Source: Streptomyces mashuensis
GTDB lineage: Bacteria; Actinomycetota; Actinomycetes; Streptomycetales; Streptomycetaceae
Assembly: GCF_014654785.1 (NCBI RefSeq)
Contig: NZ_BNBD01000005.1
Location: 407,799 to 471,798, forward strand
Length of the DNA: 64,000 bases
Direction of reading: 5' to 3'
This document shows, one piece after another, positions 50,364-59,078 of this stretch. The position numbers and the translations under genes are program-made. The notes beneath the pieces are model-generated. The model was not told where the DNA came from, made no database searches, and saw only the letters and a list, made by a program, of their open reading frames with translations. Every line of letters begins with the position of its first letter. Position 1 is the first letter of the stretch.

Positions 50364-53168
50364 TCACCACCCCAGGTGCGTGAACCCCGCCCACGCCACC
50401 AGCTCGTCCCCCTTGATGCACCGCACCTGCTCCGCGAGCCGCTCCGGCATCCCCGGCGGGGCCACGCGGCCGTCGTCGAGCATCCACAGCTGGGCCGCGC
50501 GCAGGGCGCGGCCCGGGGGGAGGGCGTCGTGCACCAGGTAGTGGTGGGTCATGTACATCAGCAGGGACGTCGCGTCGTCCGGCACCGGCCACAGTGAGCC
50601 GATCACCGAGCGGGCGCCCGCGACGAGGAACGCCGTGGAGAGGCTGTACGCCTCGTCGTAGCCGTGCCCCGACACGTTGGTGCGGCAGGCGGCGAGGACC
50701 ACCACGTCCAGGTCGCGGTAGCGGGCCGTGCCCTCCGTGAGTTCCTCGGCGGCCAGCGTGCCGCCCGCCAGGGACAGGTACGCGCTGTGCCGCGCGCCCT
50801 GCCGCACCCTGCCGTGGCACGCCAGGTGCAGCAGCCCGCCGCGCTGCCGCCCCAGCCAGCCCGTCACCGCGGCCGGCGTGGCCGTGCCCGGGCCCAGCAG
50901 CTCGCCGTCCGGGTGGAAGACGCGGTGCACGGCCTCGGCCTCCTCGCCCGCGTGCCGCAGGTCGTGCGTGGGGTTGCCGACGACGAGCGCCTGCCGCGCC
51001 CCCGCCGCCCGCGGACGTGCCGCGACCTCGCACAGCAGCCGCGCCGACGGCACGTACGAAATCTGCGCCTGCTGACAGGCGTACCCGGCCCGGCCGCGCC
51101 GGTCGCGCACGCGCGCCGCGTGCCACGGCACCAGGCCCAGCTCGCCCATCGGCACGAGCACCACCGACGGCGCGCTGCCGTAGCCCCGGGGCAGCGCCCC
51201 GAGCAGCGGCTCCATCACCGTCTCCCCGGCCCACGCGCACAGCCGGGCCAGCGCGTCGCGGTCGTGCCCGCCCGCCGTCGGCGGCCCGCCCGCGTCACGC
51301 CCCGGCGTACCCGTGGCGCGGTACGCGGTCAGGGCCGGGGCGTCCACGGACAGGCCGGGCAGCGGCAGGGAGGTGACGGAGCCGTCGCGGGCGACGACGA
51401 GGGCCGTGCCCGGCTCGGTCTCGCCCGCCGGAACGAGATACACCAGGGCCGTCGCCCCCACCGCCCCGAGCGCGGCCCCGATCTCCCGGGGGTGGGGCGC
51501 CTCGAACAGCCGCCGCTGCGCCGGTGACTCCGCGAGCGCCTTGAGGACCCGCCGCCGCAACCGGCTCGACGGCCCCGACGACGACGGCAGCAGACCGGCC
51601 GCATCCAGCGGCGGCGGTGCCGCACCTGCGGCCCGCCACTCCTCCGCGAGCGCCGTCTCCCCGGCCGCCACCAGCATCTCCGGCACGGTCGCCGACACCG
51701 TGGCCGCGTGCAGCACCAGCCCCCGCCCCGCGTCCAGCGCCCGCACCGCGTCCTCGTACGCGCCGTCCGCCACGCACCAGCGGGCGAGGTCGAGGACGTG
51801 CTCGGCGGCGTACCGCCCCGACTCGGCCGCGTGCGCCGTACCGGACTGGAGCAGCACCCCCCACGACGTGGCCCGCAACGCGTCCAGCCCCACGCGCCGC
51901 GCCTCGTCGAAGTTCCGCCGCGCCACGCGTCGGTCCATCTGCGCCTGGCCGCGCATGCGGTACGCCACAGCCAGCGTCATGCCCGCGCGGCCCCACAGGG
52001 GGTGCTCAGGACCGCGGGCCGCGGCCAGGGAATGCCGGAACCAGGACACACCCTGGTCGAAGTGGCGCCGGCGATCGGTCAGGGGCACGCCCGGAAGGCT
52101 CCCCAAGGCGTAGTGGACCGTCCCCATGCCGTGGGCGCAGCGCATCCACCGTTCGTCGTCGGGGCCCACCAGGCCGAGGGCGTCGTCCAGCAGTGCCAGG
52201 GCCTCGCCGAGGCCGCGCGGGTCCCGGGCGGCCATCGCGCCGACCCCGCGGCTCAGCCCCGCCTCGACCAGCTTGTCGGCCTGCGCGTCGCGCGGCAACG
52301 CGGCGATCTGCCGCCGCACCTCCTCCACCGGTGCACCGCCGGCCCCCACCCCACCGGTCTCGGGTTCGAACCGTCCCGTGCGCTCTGCCCGGAGCATCAC
52401 CAGGCTCCCCCGCGCCCGGTCGAGCTGCGCCTGAAGACCGATCCGTTCCATGTGGTCGGCCGGCAGTCCGGCCAGCACCGATTCCAGCACCTGGATCTGC
52501 TCGGCCAGCCCGGCCTCGTCCTCCCGCCGGGCCGCCTGGTGCGCACGGAACGTCGCCAGCTGCGCGACGACGAACAGACGCTGCTCGGGGGCGAGCACAG
52601 GCGAGTCGACCAGCCGGGCCAGGTCCTCGACGGCCGAGTCGAGGTCGTCCGCCCCGCCGCCCAGCTGCGCCAATTGGCCGCGCAGGCTTGCGTGCATCAG
52701 GTCGTGAAGGTCCCGCAGTGGGCTGTCCGGCGGCAGCAGCGCGCGGGCCTCCTCCACGCGGGCCAGGGCGGCCTCCGCCTCGGCCGGGCCGGAGAGCTGC
52801 TGAATCCCCGCCGTGGTGCTCACACCGATGATCCGGGACTGCCACTGCGCGTCGGCCGGCCCGTGCGCCCGCGCCTCGGCGAGCAGCTCCTTCTCCCGCC
52901 CGTCGTTGACCGGAGACTCGAACAGCAGGAGCGGCAGCAGACAGAGGACCTGCCCGGCCCGCAGGCCGGACGCCAGGGTGCCCCGGGGCAGGGCGCGCCA
53001 GTCCTCGTACAGCCGGTCGTACGCCTCCTCCGCCGTGGCACAGCCCAGCCGGTCGAGGAGCAGGCGGACGACGCGCGTCAGGTCCTCGCCGGTGACCAGG
53101 CCGTCCGCCGACAGCTGCCGAACCTCGTTCATCAGCGCATCGAGGTCGTACGGTTTCGCGTCCTGCAC
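50364..53168 (-). CDS. TPR-CHAT protease-like protein
   Basis: This 934-residue protein has TPR-like helical repeats over most of the N-terminal 600 residues and a CHAT (caspase HetF-associated) domain at about 620-930. Catalytic residues are present: His785 in LLHLACHGRV and Cys828 in VVLAACRTNVSGHG. The extreme N-terminus (LDALMNEVRQLSADGLV) matches the start of the macro-domain protein of this operon. GTG 53168 begins one base after the RES gene stop. In other systems a TPR-CHAT protein is a regulated protease that cleaves a partner, a suggestive role beside a caspase and a toxin pair. Confidence 0.86.
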   Translation of the reverse strand: MQDAKPYDLDALMNEVRQLSADGLVTGEDLTRVVRLLLDRLGCATAEEAYDRLYEDWRALPRGTLASGLRAGQVLCLLPLLLFESPVNDGREKELLAEARAHGPADAQWQSRIIGVSTTAGIQQLSGPAEAEAALARVEEARALLPPDSPLRDLHDLMHASLRGQLAQLGGGADDLDSAVEDLARLVDSPVLAPEQRLFVVAQLATFRAHQAARREDEAGLAEQIQVLESVLAGLPADHMERIGLQAQLDRARGSLVMLRAERTGRFEPETGGVGAGGAPVEEVRRQIAALPRDAQADKLVEAGLSRGVGAMAARDPRGLGEALALLDDALGLVGPDDERWMRCAHGMGTVHYALGSLPGVPLTDRRRHFDQGVSWFRHSLAAARGPEHPLWGRAGMTLAVAYRMRGQAQMDRRVARRNFDEARRVGLDALRATSWGVLLQSGTAHAAESGRYAAEHVLDLARWCVADGAYEDAVRALDAGRGLVLHAATVSATVPEMLVAAGETALAEEWRAAGAAPPPLDAAGLLPSSSGPSSRLRRRVLKALAESPAQRRLFEAPHPREIGAALGAVGATALVYLVPAGETEPGTALVVARDGSVTSLPLPGLSVDAPALTAYRATGTPGRDAGGPPTAGGHDRDALARLCAWAGETVMEPLLGALPRGYGSAPSVVLVPMGELGLVPWHAARVRDRRGRAGYACQQAQISYVPSARLLCEVAARPRAAGARQALVVGNPTHDLRHAGEEAEAVHRVFHPDGELLGPGTATPAAVTGWLGRQRGGLLHLACHGRVRQGARHSAYLSLAGGTLAAEELTEGTARYRDLDVVVLAACRTNVSGHGYDEAYSLSTAFLVAGARSVIGSLWPVPDDATSLLMYMTHHYLVHDALPPGRALRAAQLWMLDDGRVAPPGMPERLAEQVRCIKGDELVAWAGFTHLGW

Positions 53169-53169
53169 C

Positions 53170-53844
53170 TCAGCCCTCCCCTTGCACGGCAGGCGCCGCC
53201 TGCGTCCGGTACGGCGCCAGCACCCGGTTGAGCCACCGTTCGCCGCCGGGCGTGCCGAAGTCGACGGGCGGGGCGCCGGCCGGTTCCAGCGGGGGGACGG
53301 GGCAGCGGTCCTCGAAGAGGATCGCGACGCGGTCGGCGGGTTCCCGCTTGGACGGCCACACGAAGCCCTGCGCCCACGGCGCGGTCCGGTGGCGGATCCA
53401 GTGCCCCCAGTCCCGCGTCTGCGGGTAGTCGGGCGTCTCGGCCTGCACCAGCCACGTGTCCTGGGCCACGGCGGTCAGGTCGGCGCCCGACACCAGCGAC
53501 ACGAGCCGCACGTCGGTGGCGAGCCGCAGGAACGACAGGCTGTACCCGGCGTACGCCCGCCGCGGCAGCAGCCTCGGAGCGCCGCCGTCCCCGCAGAACG
53601 GCACCGACCGCAGCAGCACCTCGCACACGGCGGCGCCCACGCCGAGGCCGACGTACGTGTAGTCGTACTCCTCGTACCGTGTGCTGTCGAACCGCCCGCC
53701 GGCGTAGAACGGGTGGGCGCGGGTGGGGTTGAACGCGCAGGCGTCCCGCTGCGTGCCGTGCACGCGGTACACGGGTGTCCCGGCGGGCAGCGTCACGGCG
53801 GCCGGCGGGCCGGGCAGGGCGGCGGGCGGCGGGTACTTGGGCAC
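53170..53844 (-). CDS. RES-domain NAD-degrading toxin-like protein
   Basis: This 224-residue RES-family protein (MbcT-like NAD phosphorylase/hydrolase fold) has the core VYRVHG (Arg), FNPTRAHPFYAGGRFDST (Gly-Arg-Phe), YTYVGLGVGAAVCEVLLRSVPF (Tyr and Glu) and RLVSLVSGADLTAV. RES toxins deplete NAD and arrest growth unless an Xre/MbcA-type antitoxin binds them. The gene starts one base after the stop of such an antitoxin-like gene and ends one base before the CHAT gene. The WIRH...W segment and long tail are extra relative to minimal RES toxins. Confidence 0.82.
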   Translation of the reverse strand: MPKYPPPAALPGPPAAVTLPAGTPVYRVHGTQRDACAFNPTRAHPFYAGGRFDSTRYEEYDYTYVGLGVGAAVCEVLLRSVPFCGDGGAPRLLPRRAYAGYSLSFLRLATDVRLVSLVSGADLTAVAQDTWLVQAETPDYPQTRDWGHWIRHRTAPWAQGFVWPSKREPADRVAILFEDRCPVPPLEPAGAPPVDFGTPGGERWLNRVLAPYRTQAAPAVQGEG

Positions 53845-53845
53845 G

Positions 53846-54463
53846 TCAGCCTCCGTCCGGGGTCGTCAGGTCCCGCGCGGCGGCCACCAGCTCGGCGTCC
53901 CGCCCCTGCCCCAGCAGTGCGGCGGGCGGGCAGCCCCACCACGTGTGGGGGGACAGCCACCAGTCGGCGGTGCCCCACGGGTCGTCGTCCGCGCCGAGCA
54001 GGGCGTTGACCTCCGTCACCACGGGCCACGGCGCGCCGCCACCGCCGAACTGGAAGGCGGGCACGGCGCGTTGCCCCCGTTCGTCGCGCAGCACGATCAG
54101 CCCGCGCCGCCCCCGCGCCCCCGGGGCGTCGTCGCGCATCGGCGCGGCGAGCAGCCGCCGGCGCACGGGGCCGAGGAGCGGCCCCACCATGGGGTTGCCG
54201 TCGACGACGAGCAGGCACAGGTCGAGGGCGCCGTACCCGTCGTACGGCACCGTGGCCGCCGGCCCGGTGAACCGCGCACCCTCCGGCGCCGGAAGGGCCT
54301 CCAGCACGACCCGTACGGCCCGCTCGGCGAGCCGCGTGCCGGAGCCGGCCGCCCGCCACGCGGCGAGCACGTCATGCAACTCGCGCTGCGCCGCCGGGTC
54401 CAGCACGGCGGACAGGCGGGGCCAGTCGGCGGCGAAGGAGGCGAGGAGGGCGTGCGCGTTCAC
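53846..54463 (-). CDS. Probable antitoxin with MbcA/Xre-like C-terminal toxin-binding region
   Basis: This 205-residue protein lies immediately upstream of the RES toxin gene. Its last 80 residues follow the pattern of RES-partner antitoxins: VPAFQFGGGGAPWPVVTEVNALLGADDDPWGTADWWLSPHTWWGCPPAALLGQGRDAELVAAARDL, with the conserved W and (G/P)AALL elements. The N-terminal half is alpha/beta (LDLCLLVVDGNPMVGPLLGPVRRRLL) and lacks a clear helix-turn-helix. GTG 54463 overlaps the macro-domain gene stop by four bases. The antitoxin role is inferred from the C-terminal pattern and gene order. Confidence 0.6.
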   Translation of the reverse strand: MNAHALLASFAADWPRLSAVLDPAAQRELHDVLAAWRAAGSGTRLAERAVRVVLEALPAPEGARFTGPAATVPYDGYGALDLCLLVVDGNPMVGPLLGPVRRRLLAAPMRDDAPGARGRRGLIVLRDERGQRAVPAFQFGGGGAPWPVVTEVNALLGADDDPWGTADWWLSPHTWWGCPPAALLGQGRDAELVAAARDLTTPDGG

Positions 54464-55506
54464 GCGCCCTCCAGCACGGAGACGACGACGTCCGCGACCA
54501 GGGGCCGGTGGACGACGAGGTGGACGTCCGGCCGTCCGGGCGCGGGCTCCGCGGCGAGGGCCGCCCACAGGGCGCCGGCACTGGCCGCCGGGTCCAGGCC
54601 CCCGCGTCCGGCACCGAGCAGCGGGAAGCACACCGAACGCAACGGCGGCCCCTCCTCGCTCTCCCGGCGCATCAGCTCCAGCACGCGACGGGCGGCGGCT
54701 GCGACGTCCTGCGGCGTGACGTCGTAGTCGTTCGTACCGGGCCGGGGCACGGCCACGGCGGCGTGGTAGATCCGGCGGATGTTCTGCGCCGCGAGCGCGC
54801 CGGGCCCGGTCGGCGCGACCGTCCCCGGCAGCACGGGCCGCCGCGCCACGCCGTGCGCCGCCCGCCACGCCGCGAGCTCCTCGTGCACGGGGTCGTCGAC
54901 GACGTCTCCCGCGGCGTCCCGCAGTGCTCCGGCCCGCCGGAGCGCGGCCGCGACCGACGCCTTGTACATCCCGGGGAGGCCGAGGTGGGTGTTGCTGGGC
55001 GACACGACCACGTCGATGTCGCGCAGCAGCTCCACGGGGTGGACGTGCAGGGTGAGCATGGGCAGCGTGCGGTGCCGGAGCCGGGGCACGAGCAGCTCCC
55101 CGCTGTTGCCGCCGCTGCCGCCGTGGGTGCCGGCGAGCCAGCACACCTGCTCGGCGATCTGCGCGAGGACCACTTCCTCCTGGTGCTTCCGGAAGCGGTC
55201 CACGCTGAGGTGGTACACCTTCGCCGCGAGCCGGCGGCGGTCGGCCGCGGGCCGGTCCCGCATCCCCGGGGCGAGGCCGAGCGTCAGCTCGGCGGCCTGC
55301 TGCAACTCGCCGCCGCCGAGGCGGGCGACGGCGGCGCGCAACAGGTTCTCGACCTCAACGGGCCAGGCGTCGGTGACGGCCACGGCCCGCGCCGCGGCGG
55401 CGTGCCGGAGGCACGGCAGGCCGAGGGCACGGATCCGCACCAGGCCCTCGGCGCGGACCTGCCGGACCTCACGTAAGACGGAGTCCACGTCCAGCGCGTG
55501 TGACAT
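54460..55506 (-). CDS. Macro-domain (ADP-ribose-binding) protein with N-terminal adaptor-like segment
   Basis: This 348-residue protein heads the operon. Residues 1-125 are helical and open with VDSVLREVRQVRAEGLV, almost the same motif as the CHAT protein start. From about 160 a macro domain appears: DIDVVVSPSNTHLGLPGMYKASVAAAL, LPGTVAPTGPGALAAQNIRRIYHAAV and VCFPLLGAGRGGLDPAASAGAL. Macro domains bind or hydrolyse ADP-ribose derivatives. Next to an NAD-consuming RES protein it could sense, or reverse, ADP-ribose products. ATG 55506 starts the transcript. Confidence 0.8.
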   Translation of the reverse strand: MSHALDVDSVLREVRQVRAEGLVRIRALGLPCLRHAAAARAVAVTDAWPVEVENLLRAAVARLGGGELQQAAELTLGLAPGMRDRPAADRRRLAAKVYHLSVDRFRKHQEEVVLAQIAEQVCWLAGTHGGSGGNSGELLVPRLRHRTLPMLTLHVHPVELLRDIDVVVSPSNTHLGLPGMYKASVAAALRRAGALRDAAGDVVDDPVHEELAAWRAAHGVARRPVLPGTVAPTGPGALAAQNIRRIYHAAVAVPRPGTNDYDVTPQDVAAAARRVLELMRRESEEGPPLRSVCFPLLGAGRGGLDPAASAGALWAALAAEPAPGRPDVHLVVHRPLVADVVVSVLEGA

Positions 55507-55603
55507 GGGGCCATTGTGGCGACGGGGGCCGGCTTCCGCTGCGGGTTCGCGGGTTTTCCCGCCGCTGCCCGGCCCCGCCCCCTCGCCCCACGACGGCGTG
55601 GGC

Positions 55604-57298
55604 TCAGATACCCGCCGCCCGCGCCAGGTCCGTCTTCACCGCGGCCAGCACCTCGGACGCGCGTACCCGGGCATCCGCGAGGCCCGCCGCCGAGGCGACC
55701 GGGACCACGACCTCCAGGTAGCACTTCAGCTTCGGCTCGGTGCCGCTCGGCCGGACGATCACCCGGGCCCCGCTCACCGTGCCCGCCTCGTCGCCCGCCA
55801 GGGCGTACCGCAGGCCGTCCGTCGGCGGCAGCGACTCCGTGCCCTTCGACAGGTCCTCCGCCGACACGACGTGCAGCCCGGCCAGCACCACCGGCGGGGC
55901 CTCCCGCAGCCGGCGCATGGCCGCCGCGATCAGCGACAGGTCCTCCACGCGCACGGACAGCTGGTCCGTCGCGTGCAGGCCGTGCTCGACCGCCAGGTCG
56001 TCGAGGAGGTCGGTGAGGGTCCGGCCCTTCTCCTTCAGCTCCGCCGCCAGCTCGGCGACGAGCAGCGCCGCCGTGATGCCGTCCTTGTCGCGCACCCCGG
56101 CCGGGTCCACGCAGTACCCCAGCGCCTCCTCGTACGCGTACCGCAGCCCGTCGACGCGGGACAGCCACTTGAAGCCCGTCAGCGTCTCCTCGTACCCCGC
56201 ACCGGCCGCCGCGCCCGCGATCCGCGACAGCAGCGACGACGACACGATCGTCGTCGCGAACGTGCCGCGCGCGCTCTTGTGCACCAGGTGGGTGGCGAGC
56301 AGCGCGCCCACCTCGTCGCCGCGCAGCATGCGCCAGCCCTCGACGGTGTCGGGCGCCGGCACGGCCACGGCGCAGCGGTCCGCGTCGGGGTCGTTGGCGA
56401 TGACGATGTCGACGTTCTCGCCGCGCGCCACGGCCTCGCGGGCCGTCGCGAAGGCCAGGTCCATCGCGCCGGGCTCCTCCGGGTTGGGGAACGCGACGGT
56501 CGGGAAGTCGGGGTCGGGCTCGGCCTGCGCGGCGACGACCGTGGGGGCCGGGAAGCCGGCGCGGTCGAAGGCCGCGGTCAGGACGGAGCGCCCCACGCCG
56601 TGCATGGGCGTGTACACGACGCGGACGTCGCGCGGCGAGCCGCCGGTCAGGACGGCGTCGGTGCGGCGCAGGTACGCGCCGACGACGTCCTCCTCGCGGA
56701 GGGTGTCCCAGCCGGCGTCCGGGCGCGGCACGTCGTTGAGGCTGGCGATCGCCGCGATCTCGGCGGCGATCTCCGCGTCGGCGGGCGGCACGATCTGCGA
56801 GCCGTCGCCGAGGTAGACCTTGTAGCCGTTGTCGCGCGGCGGGTTGTGGCTGGCGGTGACCTCGATGCCGGCGACGGCGCCGAGGTGGCGGATGGCGAAG
56901 GCCAGGACCGGCGTGGGCAGCGGGCGGGGCAGCAGCGCGGCCTTGAGGCCGGCGCCGACCATCACGGCGGCGGTGTCGCGGGCGAAGTCGGCGGACTTGT
57001 GGCGGGCGTCGTAGCCGATGACGACGGTGCCGCCGGTGGCGGCGGAGTGGCCCTGCTTCTTCAGGTACGCGGCCAGGCCGGCGGCGGCGCGAATGACGAC
57101 GGCGCGGTTCATGCGCATGGGGCCGGCGCCGAGCTCGCCGCGGAGGCCGGCGGTGCCGAACTGAAGGGTGCCGGCGAAGCGGGCGGCGATCTCTTCGTGG
57201 GCGCCGGCCTCGATGAGCGCGGCGAGCTCGTCGCGGGTCTCGGGGTCGGGGTCCTCGGCGAGCCAGGTGCGGGCCTGGGCGATGAGGGCTTCCTCCAC
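55604..57298 (-). CDS. Phosphohexomutase family (phosphomannomutase/phosphopentomutase-like)
   Basis: This 564-residue alpha-D-phosphohexomutase has LQFGTAGLRGELGAGPMRMN, the phosphoserine loop GIEVTASHNPPRDNGYKVY, metal loop IANDPDADRCAVAVP, sugar loop EEALGYCVDPAGVRDKDG and phosphate loop RPSGTEPKLKCYLEV. Length and the GTAGLR start match the PGM2-like group, which includes enzymes acting on pentose phosphates. No deoB is seen in the window, and the gene sits beside pnp and in a nucleoside set. Conversion of (deoxy)ribose-1-phosphate to the 5-phosphate is a reasonable role, with phosphomannomutase as the annotation-style alternative. The start is GTG 57298. Confidence 0.88.
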   Translation of the reverse strand: MEEALIAQARTWLAEDPDPETRDELAALIEAGAHEEIAARFAGTLQFGTAGLRGELGAGPMRMNRAVVIRAAAGLAAYLKKQGHSAATGGTVVIGYDARHKSADFARDTAAVMVGAGLKAALLPRPLPTPVLAFAIRHLGAVAGIEVTASHNPPRDNGYKVYLGDGSQIVPPADAEIAAEIAAIASLNDVPRPDAGWDTLREEDVVGAYLRRTDAVLTGGSPRDVRVVYTPMHGVGRSVLTAAFDRAGFPAPTVVAAQAEPDPDFPTVAFPNPEEPGAMDLAFATAREAVARGENVDIVIANDPDADRCAVAVPAPDTVEGWRMLRGDEVGALLATHLVHKSARGTFATTIVSSSLLSRIAGAAAGAGYEETLTGFKWLSRVDGLRYAYEEALGYCVDPAGVRDKDGITAALLVAELAAELKEKGRTLTDLLDDLAVEHGLHATDQLSVRVEDLSLIAAAMRRLREAPPVVLAGLHVVSAEDLSKGTESLPPTDGLRYALAGDEAGTVSGARVIVRPSGTEPKLKCYLEVVVPVASAAGLADARVRASEVLAAVKTDLARAAGI

Positions 57299-57444
57299 GG
57301 TGTCTCCTCCGGAGTCGTTGCGGGGTGCGCACGCGGTGCGTGGTGGGGCGGGGGCGGGCCGGTCCCCGGCGGGTTACCGGCCGGTTCGTGTGATACCCGC
57401 ATCGGCGCACGGCACATCAGTGGTGTCCGGCACACAATGCCGAA

Positions 57445-57474
57445 CGCGCCGGAGGCGCGAATGCCTCCGGCGCG
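57445..57474 (-). terminator. Hairpin terminator after purine nucleoside phosphorylase
   Basis: CGCGCCGGAGGC at 57445-57456 pairs with GCCTCCGGCGCG at 57463-57474 around a six-base loop, 16 bases past the pnp stop. It suggests the mutase is transcribed separately. Confidence 0.8.
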
Positions 57475-57490
57475 GTGGGACCGGGGTGGG

Positions 57491-58312
57491 TCAGAGCTTC
57501 GGCAGGACCTGCGCCAGGAGCGAGCCCATGCGCGCGGCGGAGTCGCGGCCGGCCTGGAGGACCTCCTCGTGGTTGAGGGGCTCGCCGGTCATGCCCGCGG
57601 CGAGGTTGGTCACCAGGGAGATGCCCAGGACCTCGGCGCCCGCCTCGCGGGCCGCGATGGCCTCGAGCGTGGTGGACATGCCGACGAGGTCGCCGCCCAG
57701 CGTGCGGACCATCTTGATCTCGGCCGGCGTCTCGTAGTGCGGGCCGGGGAGCTGGACGTAGACGCCCTCCTCCAGGGTCTCGTCCACCTCCTTGCACAGC
57801 GCGCGCAGGCGCGGCGAGTACAGGTCGGTGAGGTCGACGAAGTTGGCGCCGACGATCGGCGAGGTCGCCGTCATGTTGATGTGGTCGCTGATCAGCACCG
57901 GCTGGCCGGGGCGCATGCCGTCGCGGAGGCCGCCGCAGCCGTTGGTGAGGACGATGGTCTTGCAGCCGGCGGCGACGGAGGTGCGCACGCCGTGCACGAC
58001 CGCGGCGACGCCGCGGCCCTCGTAGTAGTGCGTGCGGCCGAGGAAGACCAGGGCGCGCTTGTCGTTGACCTTGTACGAGCGGACGGTGCCCGCGTGGCCC
58101 GCGACGGCGGCGGCGGAGAAGCCGGGGAGCTCGGTGACCGGGAACTCGGCCTCGGGGGCGCCGAGCGCTTCGGTGGCGGGGACCCAGCCGGAGCCCATGA
58201 CCAGGGCGACGTCGTGGGTCTCGGCGCCCGTGAGCTCGCGCAGGCGGGCGGCGGCGGCGTCGGCCGCGGCGTACGGGTCGGCCTGGATGTCCGGATTAAC
58301 TGATGCGTTCAC
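57491..58312 (-). CDS. Purine nucleoside phosphorylase
   Basis: This 273-residue trimeric-type (PNP/MTAP) phosphorylase splits inosine, guanosine and deoxy forms into base and (deoxy)ribose-1-phosphate. Visible are the phosphate loop [22 protein letters not shown] (His), [41 protein letters not shown] (Glu for purine) and [25 protein letters not shown] (Asn). GTG 58312 gives MNASVNPD. The CTACGCGCGTAG palindrome lies 26 bases upstream, tying it to add, deoC and the importer. Confidence 0.94.
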   Translation of the reverse strand: MNASVNPDIQADPYAAADAAAARLRELTGAETHDVALVMGSGWVPATEALGAPEAEFPVTELPGFSAAAVAGHAGTVRSYKVNDKRALVFLGRTHYYEGRGVAAVVHGVRTSVAAGCKTIVLTNGCGGLRDGMRPGQPVLISDHINMTATSPIVGANFVDLTDLYSPRLRALCKEVDETLEEGVYVQLPGPHYETPAEIKMVRTLGGDLVGMSTTLEAIAAREAGAEVLGISLVTNLAAGMTGEPLNHEEVLQAGRDSAARMGSLLAQVLPKL

Positions 58313-58337
58313 GCGGACGAGGGTAACCGTTCTGCGC

Positions 58338-58349
58338 CTACGCGCGTAG
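58338..58349 (-). promoter_or_regulatory. CTACGCGCGTAG operator of purine nucleoside phosphorylase
   Basis: An intact copy of the 12-base palindrome lies 26 bases upstream of the pnp GTG. Its outer A/T flanks are like those at the deoC copy (ATCTACGCGCGTAG on the plus strand reading of the other side). No clear -10 box could be assigned, although TTACCC lies between it and the start. Confidence 0.7.
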
Positions 58350-58441
58350 ATGTACCTGGTTACGGTGTTCCGATTGTTGCCTTGTGCGTTGTGACGAGAC
58401 CGGTTCGAGACATTCGCGGGCAAACGTCCCGGTGATCGCCG

Positions 58442-58879
58442 TCAGCACGGGCGCTTGCGCAGCTCCATGACGTAGTCGTGGGGCGCGCCGGCCGACTCCG
58501 CCGCGTCCGCGATCTCGCCGAGGTAGCGGGCGGAGGGGAGGCCGCCCTCGTAGCCGTTGAGCACATAGACCCAGGCTGGCTCCTCGCCGTCCAGGGTGTG
58601 CACCCGGACACGCATCCGGCGGTAGATGTCGAGGCCGACACCCTCCCAACGGTCCATCGAGTCCTCGTCCATCGGGGCGATGTCGTACAGCGCGACGAAG
58701 ACCTGGGAGCGGGGGGCCTCGACGATCGTGGCGAGCGCGCCCTCCCAGCCCATCTGCTCGCCGCCGAAGGTCAGTCGCCAGCCGTTGAGCCAGCCGGTGC
58801 CGCGCAGCGGTGAATGCGGGGCGCGGCGGGACATCAGCCGCGCGTCGAGGTTGCCGGCGTAGGCGGCATAGAGCGACAT
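58442..58879 (-). CDS. Gamma-glutamylcyclotransferase-fold protein
   Basis: This 145-residue protein has the GGCT/AIG2 fold: YAAYAGNLDARLM (the substrate-binding YGSN-like loop, here YAGN), GWLNGWRLTFGG, ALYDIAPMDEDSMDRWEGVG with the candidate catalytic Glu, VYVLNGYEGGLPSARYLGEIADAAES. Family members release pyroglutamate from gamma-glutamyl compounds, but many bacterial forms are uncharacterised. ATG 58879 starts the conserved region at once. It is divergent from the LpdA-type gene. Confidence 0.82.
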   Translation of the reverse strand: MSLYAAYAGNLDARLMSRRAPHSPLRGTGWLNGWRLTFGGEQMGWEGALATIVEAPRSQVFVALYDIAPMDEDSMDRWEGVGLDIYRRMRVRVHTLDGEEPAWVYVLNGYEGGLPSARYLGEIADAAESAGAPHDYVMELRKRPC

Positions 58880-59078
58880 GGTTCCGAGGGTACGGGAGTG
58901 AGGCGGGACGGCATCTGGGGTGGCAGTCTCGAAGGGAGGTTCGTGTGGAACTGTCTGTCGGAAGACGTACCGGTGTCCGGCGGGCGTCCCGTGGAGAGGC
59001 GGCACAGGCGGGCGTGGGCAGGCGGTGGGCCGGCGCTAGGCAGGCCCCGGAGGAGGACGCGTTGATGGGTGCGGGACA

